Shown here in pieces: positions 33,106-42,347 of a stretch of DNA of 64,000 nt (within the stretch, counting starts at the first letter, position 1; each line of letters starts with the position of its first letter). The DNA is from Loktanella fryxellensis (lineage in GTDB: Bacteria > Pseudomonadota > Alphaproteobacteria > Rhodobacterales > Rhodobacteraceae), in assembly GCF_900110065.1 (NCBI RefSeq), contig NZ_FOCI01000006.1:62001-126000 (forward strand). Direction: 5' to 3'. The position numbers and the translations under genes are program-made. Under the pieces are notes generated by a model. The model was not told where the DNA came from, ran no database searches, and saw nothing but the letters and a program-made list of their open reading frames with translations.

Positions 33106-33836
33106 ACGATGGGTGTCCCGTCGCGCGGGATGATCCGCGTGGCCGACGACCCGATCAGCACGACGGTGCGCATGTCGGCCATCTCGGGCGTGGCCTCTGC
33201 CAGCGTGACGACGCGCAGCGATTCCTCTGGCGTGGTGACGGCGCGGGCAAAGATCAGGATGCGCCCCGGCTCGCACACCCCGCGCAGCAGGTCCAGTGCG
33301 TGCCCGAACCCATCGGGACGCGAGGCAGAGCGGGGGTTGTAGAGCGCTATGGCGAAATCCGCCTGCACCGCCAGCGTCAGGCGGCGCGCGATCACGTCCC
33401 ATGGCTTGAGGTTGTCGGACAGGTTGATCGCGCAGAAATCGTGCCCCAGCGGTGCACCGATCCGCGCCGCTGCCGCCAGCATCGCAGTGACGCCCGGCAA
33501 CACCCGGATGTCGATGCAGCGCCACGACAGCGGCCCCGCCTCGACCGCCTCGAACAGGGCAGAGGCCATGGCGAACACCCCCGGGTCGCCGGAACTGACG
33601 ACGACGACGCGGCGTCCCGCCTGCGCCATCTCAAGCGCGTGACGCGCCCGGTCCAGCTCCACCCGGTTGTCGGTCGCGTGCAGCGTCAGACCCGGTCGCG
33701 GTGCGATGCGGCGGACGTAGGGAATGTAGCCCACGATGTCGGTCGCCTCGGCCAGCGCCGCGCTGACCTGCGGCGTCACCAGTGCCTCGTCGCCGGGGCC
33801 GAGGCCTGCGACGACCAGCCAGCCCGTCATGCGCAT
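33078..33836 (-). CDS. cobJ: Precorrin-3B C(17)-methyltransferase CobJ
   Basis: CobJ catalyses ring contraction and C-17 methylation of precorrin-3B, giving precorrin-4. The 252-residue protein has LVVAGLGPGDEALVTPQV, DIVGYIPYVRRI, VVVVSSGDPGVFAMA, VLPGVTAMLAAAARIGAPLG and LALYNPRSASRP-like sequence, all diagnostic. It starts 32 bp downstream of the cobI stop on the same strand, and its 3' end overlaps convergent cobK by 28 bp. Confidence 0.95.
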   Translation of the reverse strand: MRMTGWLVVAGLGPGDEALVTPQVSAALAEATDIVGYIPYVRRIAPRPGLTLHATDNRVELDRARHALEMAQAGRRVVVVSSGDPGVFAMASALFEAVEAGPLSWRCIDIRVLPGVTAMLAAAARIGAPLGHDFCAINLSDNLKPWDVIARRLTLAVQADFAIALYNPRSASRPDGFGHALDLLRGVCEPGRILIFARAVTTPEESLRVVTLAEATPEMADMRTVVLIGSSATRIIPRDGTPIVYTPRSAAS

Positions 33837-33868
33837 TCCCTCATGATCGGGCCCTCACGATTGGCCCC

Positions 33869-34609
33869 TCATGGTCGCCGCCCCTGACCGTGGACCATCA
33901 CGATGGAAAAATAGGGCACCGTCCGGTCGCCCGCCTGCGCCAGCGGCACCACCCGCTGCGCGTCCATGCTGGCACATTCCACCAGCCACGCACGGTCCAG
34001 CTTGCCCGCCTGCGCCAATGCGTCCCGCACGCGGGGCAGGTTGCGGCCCACCTTCATCACCACCAGCGCATCGGCGGCGGTCATGTGCCGCACCATGTCG
34101 GCCTGCGGCATGGTGCCTGTCAGCACGGACAACACGTCGTCGCCCCATGTGATCGGGATGCCCGTCGCGGTCCAGGCCGCCGACATGCCGGTGATCGCTG
34201 GCACGACCTGCACCGGCACGTCGTCCTTCAGCCGGGTATAGAGGTGCATGAACGAGCCGTAGAAGAACGGATCGCCCTCGCACAGCACGACCACGTCGGC
34301 CCCACCCCGCGCCAGATCGCGCAGACAGCCCGCCACCTGCGCATAGAAGCCCGACAGACTTGCCGCATAGGCCGGATCGTCCAGCGGTATCTCGATCGTC
34401 ACCGGATAATCCATCGGGATCTCGGTCACGTCCGCAGGCAGCATCCCAGTCACCGTGGTCCGCGCGCGGCCCGCGTTGCCCGCCTTGCGGAAATAGGCGA
34501 CGTGGGTGGCGGCCCGCAGCAGGCGGTCGGCCCGCACGCTCATCAGCTCGGGATCGCCGGGGCCGAGGCCCACGCCATAGACGGTGCCGCATGTCCCTTG
34601 GGCACTCAT
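33869..34609 (-). CDS. cobI: Precorrin-2 C(20)-methyltransferase CobI
   Basis: CobI methylates C-20 of precorrin-2 to precorrin-3A. The 246-residue protein has TVYGVGLGPGDPELMSVRAD, VAYFRKAGNAGRA, VLCEGDPFFYGSFMHLY, VVPAITGMSAAWTATGIP and VVMKVGRNLPRVRDAL, all CobI/CbiL features. ATG at 34609 overlaps the cobH stop (ATGA). A 32-bp gap then separates it from cobJ. That gap carries three near-identical short GGGCCNTCAYG-like blocks (33841-33871) of unclear meaning. Confidence 0.95.
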   Translation of the reverse strand: MSAQGTCGTVYGVGLGPGDPELMSVRADRLLRAATHVAYFRKAGNAGRARTTVTGMLPADVTEIPMDYPVTIEIPLDDPAYAASLSGFYAQVAGCLRDLARGGADVVVLCEGDPFFYGSFMHLYTRLKDDVPVQVVPAITGMSAAWTATGIPITWGDDVLSVLTGTMPQADMVRHMTAADALVVMKVGRNLPRVRDALAQAGKLDRAWLVECASMDAQRVVPLAQAGDRTVPYFSIVMVHGQGRRP

Positions 34610-35235
34610 TCCGCGCGGCTCGCGATGGCGTTGACGGCGGCGACGGTGATGGCGCTGCCGCCCAGCCGCCCGTCCACGATCAGACAGGGCACGGGTGCGG
34701 CCTCCCACAACGCCGCCTTGGATTCCGCCGCCCCGACAAAGCCCACGGGGCAGCCGATGATCGCGGCGGGGCGGGGGCAGGCGGGGTCTTCCAGCATCTC
34801 GAGCAGATGGAACAGCGCCGTGGGCGCGTTGCCGATGGCGACGATGGCCCCGGCCAGATGGGGTCGCCACAATTCCAGCGCCGCCGCCGACCTTGTGGTG
34901 CCCATCGCCTTCGCCATCTCGGGCACGCCCGCGTCGTTCAGGGTGCAGATCACGGCGTTGTCGCGGGGCAGGCGCTTGCGCGTGATCCCCTCGCTGACCA
35001 TGCGGGCATCGCACAGCACGGGTGCGCCGTCATGCAGGGCAGCGCGGGCGATGGCGACCATGCCGGGCGACAGGCGCACATGCGCCTCCAGCCCCACGAG
35101 GCCAGCCGCATGGATCATCCGCACCACAACGCCTTCGTCGTCGGTGTCGAAGCGCGCCAGATCCGCCTCTGACCGGATGGTGCGGAAGCTTTCCTCGTAG
35201 ATCGCGGCGCCGTCGGTGACGTAGGTATAGGGCAT
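34606..35235 (-). CDS. cobH: Precorrin-8X methylmutase CobH
   Basis: CobH moves the methyl group from C-11 to C-12, giving hydrogenobyrinic acid. The 209-residue protein contains the catalytic histidine in VVRMIHAAG (His42), then ILCDARMV-type VLCDARMVSEGITR, RSAAALELWRPHLAGAIVAIGNAPTA-like sequence and IIGCPVGFVGAAESK, all strongly conserved. It lies 3 bp downstream of the cobG stop, and its own stop overlaps the cobI start. Confidence 0.96.
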   Translation of the reverse strand: MPYTYVTDGAAIYEESFRTIRSEADLARFDTDDEGVVVRMIHAAGLVGLEAHVRLSPGMVAIARAALHDGAPVLCDARMVSEGITRKRLPRDNAVICTLNDAGVPEMAKAMGTTRSAAALELWRPHLAGAIVAIGNAPTALFHLLEMLEDPACPRPAAIIGCPVGFVGAAESKAALWEAAPVPCLIVDGRLGGSAITVAAVNAIASRAE

Positions 35236-35238
35236 GTT

Positions 35239-36396
35239 CTATTCCCCGATCCGGGTTGCGATGTCATCCGGGTCCAGCCCGCGCTGCACGGGGTCATCCC
35301 ACGCGGTCCCGTTGCGGACAAGGTCGAAACGCCCCGCCCGCCCTATCAGCGTCAGTGTGGCGGCGCGCGGCAGGGCGCAGCCCTTGGCACAGCCCGACAC
35401 GTGCAGGCGGGCGCCCGGGGCCAGGTGCGGTGCCAGACGGCGGGCGAGGGCGCGTGTCTCCACGCTTGCCTGCGGACAGCCGGGCGCGCCGGTGCAGGCG
35501 ACGACCGACAACAGCGGATCACCGGGTGCGGTGATCAGGTCGGGCAGCGAGGGTAAATGCGTCACCCCCGTCAGCAGCACCATCCGCCACGGCGTGATGT
35601 GCAGCGCGGTGGCCCCTGTCGCGGCAAGGCTGCGCAGGGCGGCTGGCGTCAACTGACCAAAGGCCGGGGCCACGATCAGGCCCATGTCGCACGCCCCCGG
35701 CGGTGGCGGTGCGGCGGCGGCGTTGGGCAAGGCGTCACCTGCGAAAGCGGCGGGCAACACCGCCCCCGCCGCCAGATGCCGCGCCATGCGCCCGCGCCCG
35801 TCGGCCCCGACGCCGCCTGACGCGATGAACCACCGCGCCAGCGCGAGCGCGAGGTCCACCGCCTGTGCAGCATCTGCGACGCGCCGCCCCGTGGCATGGC
35901 CATCGGCCCGCACCAGCAGCGTCTCGCCAGACGCCTCCACCCGGATGTCGCCGCTGATGCCGTCCAGCCGTCGCAGCGGTCCCGCATCGACGGCGAAGCC
36001 GAACTTCGACGGCAGCGGCCGCAGGTCCGTGGCGGTCAGCCCCGTGCTCAGCCCCTGCGCGATGCGGTCCTGCCCATCGTCCGGCACCCGGAAAGGATCG
36101 ATCACGATGTTCTGCCGCCCCTCGCGGTCCGCGTCGTGATCCAGTAGCCCCAGCGCCGAAAGCCCCGCCAGCAGCGGCGCATGGCTGGCCTCGGTCACGC
36201 CGCGCAGTTGCAGGTTGGAGCGGGCCGTCAGGTCGATCAGACCGTTGCCGTGCTGCGCGGCCAGATCCGCCAGCCCCAGCGCCTGCGCGGGCGTCAGCGT
36301 GTTCAGCGGCGGCCGCACGCGCACCACCAGCCCGTCGCCCGATGCCATCGGGCGATGCGCGCCCGGACACCAGCCCCTGATCGCGGGCGCGGTCAT
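35239..36396 (-). CDS. cobG: Precorrin-3B synthase CobG
   Basis: CobG uses O2 to hydroxylate C-20 of precorrin-3A and form the gamma-lactone, the step that makes this pathway oxygen-dependent. The 385-residue protein is related to sulfite/nitrite reductases. Its N-terminal ferredoxin-like half has [20 protein letters not shown] and [15 protein letters not shown]. The [4Fe-4S] cysteines near the C-terminus are CTGAPGC (about 300-306) and CAKGC (about 335-339). The start ATG at 36396 overlaps the cobN stop (ATGA). Its presence predicts aerobic or microaerobic B12 synthesis. Confidence 0.93.
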   Translation of the reverse strand: MTAPAIRGWCPGAHRPMASGDGLVVRVRPPLNTLTPAQALGLADLAAQHGNGLIDLTARSNLQLRGVTEASHAPLLAGLSALGLLDHDADREGRQNIVIDPFRVPDDGQDRIAQGLSTGLTATDLRPLPSKFGFAVDAGPLRRLDGISGDIRVEASGETLLVRADGHATGRRVADAAQAVDLALALARWFIASGGVGADGRGRMARHLAAGAVLPAAFAGDALPNAAAAPPPPGACDMGLIVAPAFGQLTPAALRSLAATGATALHITPWRMVLLTGVTHLPSLPDLITAPGDPLLSVVACTGAPGCPQASVETRALARRLAPHLAPGARLHVSGCAKGCALPRAATLTLIGRAGRFDLVRNGTAWDDPVQRGLDPDDIATRIGE

Positions 36397-39300
36397 GGCA
36401 CCGCAAGCTCCGCTACGATCGCATTGCGCCGCGACTGCCACAGGCCCGCCGCATGCAGCGCCGCAAAACGGTCGCGCATCGCGGCGAGTGCCTCCGAGTT
36501 GGCCTCTGCCATGAAGGCGGTCACGTCCGCGTCCCCCAGCGTCGCGTCATAGTAGATGTCGAACAGATGCGCCCCCACGACGTCCGCCAACTGGGAAAAG
36601 GCGGCCATGTTTTCCAGCGTCATGGCGATCTCTGCCGCGCCGCGATAGCCGTGGCGCCGCATGCCTGCGATCCATGCGGGATTCGCCGCGCGGGCCTGCA
36701 CGACGCGGGCGATTTCTTCGGTCAGTGCGCGGGCGCGGGGGCGGGCGGGGTCGGTAGTGTCGAGGTGCCAGAGCCGCGCTTTGCGCCCGCCCGCGACCGC
36801 CTGTGCTGCGGCAAAGCCCGCCTCGTGGGTAGCGTAATCCTCGGCCAGCAGCAGGTCGGTTTCCGGCAGGTCCTGCAGGTGGACAAAGGCATCGGCCCCC
36901 GCCACACGCGCCCGGATGCCCGCCGCGTCGCGGGTCTGCGTGGCCCCGTCCAGCGCCCAGCCGGAGGCCGCCAGCCACGCCTGACCCGCCGCCTCCCGCC
37001 CCGCTGCGTCATACGCGCCAAGGTGTTGCCCGATCCCAAGGCCGAAACTGCCCGGTGCCGGGCCATAGACCCGTGCGCCCGCAGGCCCGCCCGCATGGGG
37101 GTTCCAGTCCGCCGCCTCGTCCCGGCCCGCCAGCACGCGCACCGCCTGCTGGAACAGGGCGGACAGGTCAGGGAACACGTCGCGGAACAGGCCCGACACG
37201 CGCAGGGTCACGTCGATGCGCGGCCGGTCGAGTTCCGCGATCGGCAGCACCTCGATGCCCGACACACGCTCGGACCCTTCGTCCCACAGGGGCCGCACGC
37301 CCAGCAGCGCCAGCGCCATGGCGAATTCCTCGCCCGCCGTGCGCATGGTGGCGGACCCCCACAGGTCCACGACCAGCCCGCGCGGATAGTCGCCCTCGTC
37401 CTGCAGGTGGCGGCGGATCAGCTCGTCCGCCAGCAGCAAACCTTGGCGATAGGCGGCGCGGGTCGGCACGCTGCGCGGGTCCGTGGTGAACAGGTTGCGC
37501 CCGGTGGGCAGCACGTCGGTCCTCCCGCGATAAGGCGACCCGGACGGCCCGCCCGCGATCCGCCGTCCCGCCAGCGCATCCGGCAGCGCCCGGCGTTCGC
37601 CCGCGATGGCGGCGGCGATGGCGGCAGCGGTGGGCGTGAGAACAGCGGCGGTGGCGATGGGCATGTGGGCGGCAGCGGCGGGCGTGTCGGCGGTGGCGAT
37701 GAGGGCGTGACTGTTGGCGGCAGGGATGCGACCTGTGACAGCGGCGGTGGGGCTTGGCACGGTGGCGTGGGCCGCCACCGCATCAACGTCCACCACTGCC
37801 CTCGGCATCCTGCCCCAGACGTGCAGGCCGTCGCCGAACTGGCTGTCCTTCACGTCGCACACGAAGCGGTCGATGCGCGTCATCGCCTCGGCCATGTCCG
37901 CGTCCGCTGCCAGCCCCAGATCGGCGGCGATGCCCAAGGCCTGTGCCTCCTCGCGGATGTCGCGGGTCAGGCGGTCGCGCCGCTGCGGATCGAGTCCGTC
38001 GGCGTTTGAGAATTCATCCAGCAGCGCCTCCAGCCGCACCAGCCGATGCGGGGTGCCCGATGGCTTCAGCGGCGGTGGGATGTGCCCCAGCGTGACGGCC
38101 CCGATCCGGCGTTTGGCCTGCGCCGCCTCGCCGGGATCGTTGACGATGAAGGGATAGATCACCGGCAGGTCGCCGGTCAGCGCGGCGGGCCAACAGTCCG
38201 CCGACAGGGCCACCGCCTTGCCCGGCAGCCATTCCAGCGTACCATGCGCGCCGATATGCACCAGCGCGTCGGCCTGATCCTGCAACCACAGATAGAACGC
38301 GACATAGGCGTGGCGCGGCACGCGGGCCAGATCGTGGTATTCCGCGTCCCGCAGGTGCGGTGTGCCGCGTTCGGGCTGCAAGGCCGCCAGCGCCGTGCCC
38401 CGCCGCACGGCGGCAAAGGCGAAGCCCTGTGGGCCTGCGTCCGCATCGTCCTCCGGCGCGCCCCACGCCGCGGTCAGGTCGGCGCGCAGGGCGTCCGGCA
38501 GGCGCGAGAGTGCAGCGCGATAGGCGCGCAGCGGCCAATAAATGCGCTCACTCCGCAACGCATCCGCCAGCGGCGCACCGGCGGCGATGCCATGGCCGCT
38601 CACTGTCAGATCGCTCAGGATCGCCTCTGCCGAGGCCAGCGCGTCGAGGCCCACCGCATGCGCCATGTTCCAGCCGCGTCCGGGATAGGTGCTCAGCACC
38701 AGCGCCACCCGGCGGTCTTGCGCGGGCGTCGCCGCCATGCGGTGCCAGCCCGCCACGCGGTCGGCGATGGCACCGATGCGGTCCGCATCCGGGGTATGCT
38801 GCGTGCGGGCGATCTGCAGATCCGGATCACGCACCCCCGCCTCCTTGAACGAGGCCACGCCGGCCATGATGCGGCCATCGACCTCTGGCAGGACCACATG
38901 CATCGCAAGGTCCGCTGGCGACAGCCCCCGCGCGGCCCCGGCCCATGCGGCGCGCGACGACGTCGCCAGCGCCACCTGAAACACCGGCACACCCGCTGCA
39001 TCGAGTGGCGAGGTGCCATCGCCGCCGCGCCCGGAAAACGCCGTGGCGTTCACGATCGCCACCGGGGCGAGTTGCGCCACCTGACCCGCCAGCCAACCCC
39101 GCGCGCCCGGTGCCTTCAGCGACGGCACGAACAGCCCCATGACGCGAAAGCCGCGGGTGCGGAACGCCTCGGTCAGGGCCGCCATCGGGGCGGTGTCGGC
39201 GGCCACGAGGTACGAGCGGTAGAAGACCAGTGCGATCAGCGGCCGTGCCGCGTCCCACATCGCCACCGCAGGGCAGGTCACCCCATGTTCCGGCGTCCAG

Positions 39301-39836
39301 CCACCGACCTGCGGCAGCGTCTTGGCCCCTGGCACGGGGCGACAATAGAGGCCCGCCGCCAGCGCCAGTTGCGCCAGCGCCGCCTGTGCCGCCACTGCAC
39401 CGCCGGTGTCGCACAGGCTGGCCAGCCGTTTGAGGGTCGAGGCGGGCACCGTGGACAGCGCATCCAGTCGCGGATCGGCGCGGCCATCGGCGGGCAGCAC
39501 CGCAAGCGCGATGCCCTTGGCGCGGGCCAGTGCCGCGATCTGTTGCAAGCCGTAGGGCCAGTAGGGCACGCCGCCGATCAGGCGGATCAGGATGCCGCGT
39601 GCACCGGACAGCGTGCGCTCCACATAGGTATCGACCGACAGCGGATGCTTCAGCGCCGCGATGTTCGCAAGCCGCAGGGTCGGCATGCCGTCCCCGCCGC
39701 GATGCCACCCGGCCGCGAAGGCGCCGAGGTCGCTGTCGGACAGCGACAGCACCACCAGATCCGCGGGGTCCTGCCCCAGATCGGTGGCGGTGCCGCCATC
39801 CTCCAGCCCATGGCTTTCGCGGAATATCAGGTGCAT
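36393..39836 (-). CDS. cobN: Cobaltochelatase subunit CobN
   Basis: CobN is the large subunit of the ATP-dependent cobalt chelatase that inserts cobalt into hydrogenobyrinic acid a,c-diamide together with the AAA+ subunits CobS and CobT, which are not encoded here. The 1147-residue protein has CobN/magnesium-chelatase H features: PLAYRCALSRLP-like [78 protein letters not shown] and [18 protein letters not shown]. Residues ~680-742 form an Ala/Thr/Pro-rich low-complexity linker. It starts 15 bp after cobW and ends overlapping cobG. Confidence 0.95.
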   Translation of the reverse strand: MHLIFRESHGLEDGGTATDLGQDPADLVVLSLSDSDLGAFAAGWHRGGDGMPTLRLANIAALKHPLSVDTYVERTLSGARGILIRLIGGVPYWPYGLQQIAALARAKGIALAVLPADGRADPRLDALSTVPASTLKRLASLCDTGGAVAAQAALAQLALAAGLYCRPVPGAKTLPQVGGWTPEHGVTCPAVAMWDAARPLIALVFYRSYLVAADTAPMAALTEAFRTRGFRVMGLFVPSLKAPGARGWLAGQVAQLAPVAIVNATAFSGRGGDGTSPLDAAGVPVFQVALATSSRAAWAGAARGLSPADLAMHVVLPEVDGRIMAGVASFKEAGVRDPDLQIARTQHTPDADRIGAIADRVAGWHRMAATPAQDRRVALVLSTYPGRGWNMAHAVGLDALASAEAILSDLTVSGHGIAAGAPLADALRSERIYWPLRAYRAALSRLPDALRADLTAAWGAPEDDADAGPQGFAFAAVRRGTALAALQPERGTPHLRDAEYHDLARVPRHAYVAFYLWLQDQADALVHIGAHGTLEWLPGKAVALSADCWPAALTGDLPVIYPFIVNDPGEAAQAKRRIGAVTLGHIPPPLKPSGTPHRLVRLEALLDEFSNADGLDPQRRDRLTRDIREEAQALGIAADLGLAADADMAEAMTRIDRFVCDVKDSQFGDGLHVWGRMPRAVVDVDAVAAHATVPSPTAAVTGRIPAANSHALIATADTPAAAAHMPIATAAVLTPTAAAIAAAIAGERRALPDALAGRRIAGGPSGSPYRGRTDVLPTGRNLFTTDPRSVPTRAAYRQGLLLADELIRRHLQDEGDYPRGLVVDLWGSATMRTAGEEFAMALALLGVRPLWDEGSERVSGIEVLPIAELDRPRIDVTLRVSGLFRDVFPDLSALFQQAVRVLAGRDEAADWNPHAGGPAGARVYGPAPGSFGLGIGQHLGAYDAAGREAAGQAWLAASGWALDGATQTRDAAGIRARVAGADAFVHLQDLPETDLLLAEDYATHEAGFAAAQAVAGGRKARLWHLDTTDPARPRARALTEEIARVVQARAANPAWIAGMRRHGYRGAAEIAMTLENMAAFSQLADVVGAHLFDIYYDATLGDADVTAFMAEANSEALAAMRDRFAALHAAGLWQSRRNAIVAELAVP

Positions 39837-39851
39837 CGCGGCAGGCCTGCC

Positions 39852-40913
39852 CTATTCCGCCGCAGCGGTGGCGGGATCGCCCAGCAGCACGGCGCGGATC
39901 GCGCCCGCGTCGATGTCGTCGTGTTCCGCGATGACGACCAGCCGCCCGCGACGCGCCGACCCTTCGCCCCACGGGCGGTCGTACTGGTGCCGCACCCTTG
40001 CGCCCACCGCCTGCACCAGCAGGCGCATCGGCTTGCCCGCGACCGCGACGTGGCCCTTGACGCGCAGGATATTGCGGGTCTGCGCCAGCGTCACGATCCG
40101 CGCCACCAGATCGGCAGGGTCGGTGACTTCGGGCAGATCGATCACGATGCTGTCGAAATCGTCGTGTTCGTGATCGTCCGCCCCGTCATGGTGCGACGGG
40201 CGGGCGTCCAGATCATCCTCGGCGGCAGCGCCGAGGCCGAGGATCACGCGCGGATCGATCACGCCTTCGGCGACCTCGACGATGGCGACCGGGCGCGGCA
40301 ATTCGGCGAGGATGTGCGCCCGCGCCGCGGCGATCTGTTCGGCGGTGGCGAGGTCGGTCTTGGTCAGCAGCACGATGTCGGCGCAGGCGATCTGATCCTC
40401 GAACACTTCGGACAGGGGCGTCTCGTGGTCGATGCTCTCGTCGGCGGCGCGCTGGGCATCCACCGCCGCCACGTTGGGCGCGAACCGGCCCGCCGCCACC
40501 GCCTCGGCGTCCGCAAGCGCGATCACGCCGTCCACGGTGATCTGCGACCGGATCTCGGGCCAATCGAACGCCTTGAGCAGCGGTTTCGGCAGGGCAAGGC
40601 CGGAGGTTTCGATCAGGATATGGTCGGGGCGCGGCGTCAGGGCCATCAGCGCCGTGATCGTCGGTACGAAATCGTCCGCGACCGTGCAGCAGATGCAGCC
40701 GTTCGCCAGTTCGATGATGTTCTCGACCGGGCAGTCGGGGATCGCGCAGCCTTTCAGGATGTCGCCGTCCACGCCCATGTCGCCGAACTCGTTCACGATC
40801 ACCGCCAGCCGCTTGCCGCCCGGATTGCGCATGAGGTGAGAGATGAGCGTCGTCTTGCCGGACCCGAGGAAACCGGTGACGACGGTGACGGGGATTTTTT
40901 CGAGGGTGGTCAT
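39852..40913 (-). CDS. cobW: CobW-type G3E GTPase (metal chaperone)
   Basis: CobW is a G3E-family GTPase thought to deliver cobalt to the chelatase. The 353-residue protein has the P-loop GFLGSGKTT (14-22), a Walker-like IVNEFGDMGVDG, the metal-binding CxCC in NGCICCTV (Cys73, Cys75, Cys76), a LTKTDL guanine motif and a His/Asp-rich insertion (SHHDGADDHEHDDFDS, about 234-249) before the C-terminal CobW_C domain. It lies one base downstream of the DUF1636 stop and 15 bp before cobN, directly under the cobalamin riboswitch, consistent with cobalt supply to CobN. Confidence 0.95.
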   Translation of the reverse strand: MTTLEKIPVTVVTGFLGSGKTTLISHLMRNPGGKRLAVIVNEFGDMGVDGDILKGCAIPDCPVENIIELANGCICCTVADDFVPTITALMALTPRPDHILIETSGLALPKPLLKAFDWPEIRSQITVDGVIALADAEAVAAGRFAPNVAAVDAQRAADESIDHETPLSEVFEDQIACADIVLLTKTDLATAEQIAAARAHILAELPRPVAIVEVAEGVIDPRVILGLGAAAEDDLDARPSHHDGADDHEHDDFDSIVIDLPEVTDPADLVARIVTLAQTRNILRVKGHVAVAGKPMRLLVQAVGARVRHQYDRPWGEGSARRGRLVVIAEHDDIDAGAIRAVLLGDPATAAAE

Positions 40914-40914
40914 G

Positions 40915-41316
40915 TCAGTCAGCCTTCAGTGAGGGAATGGGTGTGCCCGCCTGTCCGAGGGGCGGGATGCGGGCGATGCAGTTCTTGCGGAAGTGTTCGG
41001 GCCGTTCGCGCCACGGCACGAGGCCGTCTGCGCTGTCGCGGTAGCGGGCGGCCCCGTCGCGGATCGTGTCCACGTCGCCCGCGTTCAGCCCGCCATAGAC
41101 ATACGTCCAGCGATCCGGCCCGCGCAGCGCGATGGTGCAGCCGCGCGAACAGTTCGACAGGCAGGCGACGGGGACGACGGCGATGCCGGGGGTGGGGGCT
41201 GCGGCAAGTGCGTCGCACAGCACCTTACCGGGCCGCACGTCGCCGTCGCTCACCTCTCCGGTCCGCTGGCAGCGGGTGCAGATCAGCAGTTCCACGGTGG
41301 CAGCATCAAGGGCCAT
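40915..41316 (-). CDS. DUF1636 metal/Fe-S binding protein, first gene after the cobalamin riboswitch
   Basis: A 133-residue protein of the DUF1636 family, small thioredoxin-like, ferredoxin-resembling proteins often found in cob operons. Cysteines are arranged as CTRCQRTG near the N-terminus (C13, C16) and CLSNCSRGC in the middle, which could bind a [2Fe-2S] cluster or metal. The ATG at 41316 (MALDAATVELL) is chosen because the riboswitch occupies the DNA further upstream, so longer readings are artefacts. It precedes cobW by one base. A role in cobalt handling is inferred from the operon. Confidence 0.88.
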   Translation of the reverse strand: MALDAATVELLICTRCQRTGEVSDGDVRPGKVLCDALAAAPTPGIAVVPVACLSNCSRGCTIALRGPDRWTYVYGGLNAGDVDTIRDGAARYRDSADGLVPWRERPEHFRKNCIARIPPLGQAGTPIPSLKAD

Positions 41317-41419
41317 GCACGTTCCGTCCAATAGGTGCGCGGGGCATGGCACGGGCGGGCAGACGCATACAGCGACCGCCAGTCCGACACCGGAACACCC
41401 CGTCCGGTTACATCTCGTC

Positions 41420-41610
41420 GTGCTGGCAGGTCTCCCGGCTTGCGGATCTCGGGGCATCGCTGCCCCGGCGGTCACCCTGCCTTCCCGGACCGCAGGTGCG
41501 GCCAGTGGCATGTGGGCGACCTGTCCGGTCACGGTCGCGGGGGCGGCTGCGGTTCGGCCAAGCGTGGCCTCGCACATTCCCTTTTCACCTGCTTGCGCAG
41601 GCACCAGCCC
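41420..41610 (-). promoter_or_regulatory. Cobalamin riboswitch
   Basis: Read on the minus strand, the region shows the AdoCbl riboswitch landmarks in order: GGTGCC (41605-41600), GGTGAAAAGGGAA (41589-41577), GCAGCCGCCCCCGCGAC (41550-41534), CCACTGG (41508-41502), GGGAAGG (41486-41480) and the terminal AGCCGGGAGACCTGCC (41440-41425). It ends about 105 nt before the DUF1636 start. It should turn down DUF1636-cobW-cobN-cobG-cobH-cobI-cobJ (and perhaps cobL-F) when adenosylcobalamin is plentiful. A TTGACA (41643-41638, minus strand) about 30 nt upstream is a candidate -35 box. Confidence 0.93.
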
Positions 41611-41738
41611 ATCCACTTGTTCAAACGCGGGCCCCGATGTCAAGCGATCAAGGCGGCTGCCGCGGCGTCCGCGACCCTTGCCCGGCAGGCCGTTTTGGTC
41701 TTTGTGCAGGACCAGCCCAATACCCAAGGAGCGAGCCC

Positions 41739-42347
41739 ATGGACGAGATCACCCAGCGCCACAACGCCAAGATGCAGCGCATCAAGGCCGCCCGCGACAA
41801 GATGATGGAAACCAAGACCGAAGAGCGCGGCCTGATCATCGTGCACACGGGGGCAGGCAAGGGGAAATCCTCCTCTGGGTTCGGCATGGTGATGCGTTGC
41901 ATCGCGCACGGCATGCCCTGCGCCGTGGTCCAGTTCATCAAGGGCACGTGGGAGACGGGCGAGCGCACGTTGCTGACCACCCGCTTTGCGGATGAATGCC
42001 GATTCTTCGTCTCGGGCGAGGGGTTCACATGGGAAACGCAGGACCGCGACCGCGACGTCGCGGCGGCCCGGAACGGGTGGGAGATCGCCAAGCAGCAGAT
42101 CCTCGACCCCGCGATCAGCTTCGTGCTGCTGGACGAGATCAACATCGCCCTGCGCTACGACTACCTCGACATCGACGAAGTGGTCGATTTCCTGCAGACG
42201 CAGAAGCCCGCCATGACCCACGTCTGCCTGACCGGACGCAACGCCAAGCCGGAACTGATCGAGGCCGCCGACCTCGTGACCGACATGGTGCAGGTGAAAC
42301 ACCCGTTCAAGGACGGTGTGAAGGCGCAGAAGGGGGTGGAGTTCTGA
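41739..42347 (+). CDS. cobO: Cob(I)yrinic acid a,c-diamide adenosyltransferase CobO
   Basis: CobO attaches the 5'-deoxyadenosyl group from ATP to the cobalt of cob(I)yrinic acid a,c-diamide. The 202-residue protein is the CobA/CobO/BtuR type with P-loop [15 protein letters not shown] (about residues 36-50), [33 protein letters not shown] and [23 protein letters not shown] at 41739 follows AAGGAGCG. It begins the plus-strand cobO-cobQ operon, divergent from the riboswitch. No second riboswitch was seen on this side. Confidence 0.95.
   Translation: MDEITQRHNAKMQRIKAARDKMMETKTEERGLIIVHTGAGKGKSSSGFGMVMRCIAHGMPCAVVQFIKGTWETGERTLLTTRFADECRFFVSGEGFTWETQDRDRDVAAARNGWEIAKQQILDPAISFVLLDEINIALRYDYLDIDEVVDFLQTQKPAMTHVCLTGRNAKPELIEAADLVTDMVQVKHPFKDGVKAQKGVEF

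Noticed and set aside
41616-41738. Riboswitch or leader peptide for cobO
   Set aside because: No B12-box elements on the plus strand and no short frame with a ribosome site.
38046-42347. Very long plus-strand open frame (over 1400 codons) opposite cobN, cobW and the riboswitch
   Set aside because: It is antisense to well-supported genes, and its composition is the His/Arg/Gly-rich shadow typical of high-GC DNA. Only its last 202 codons, CobO, are real.
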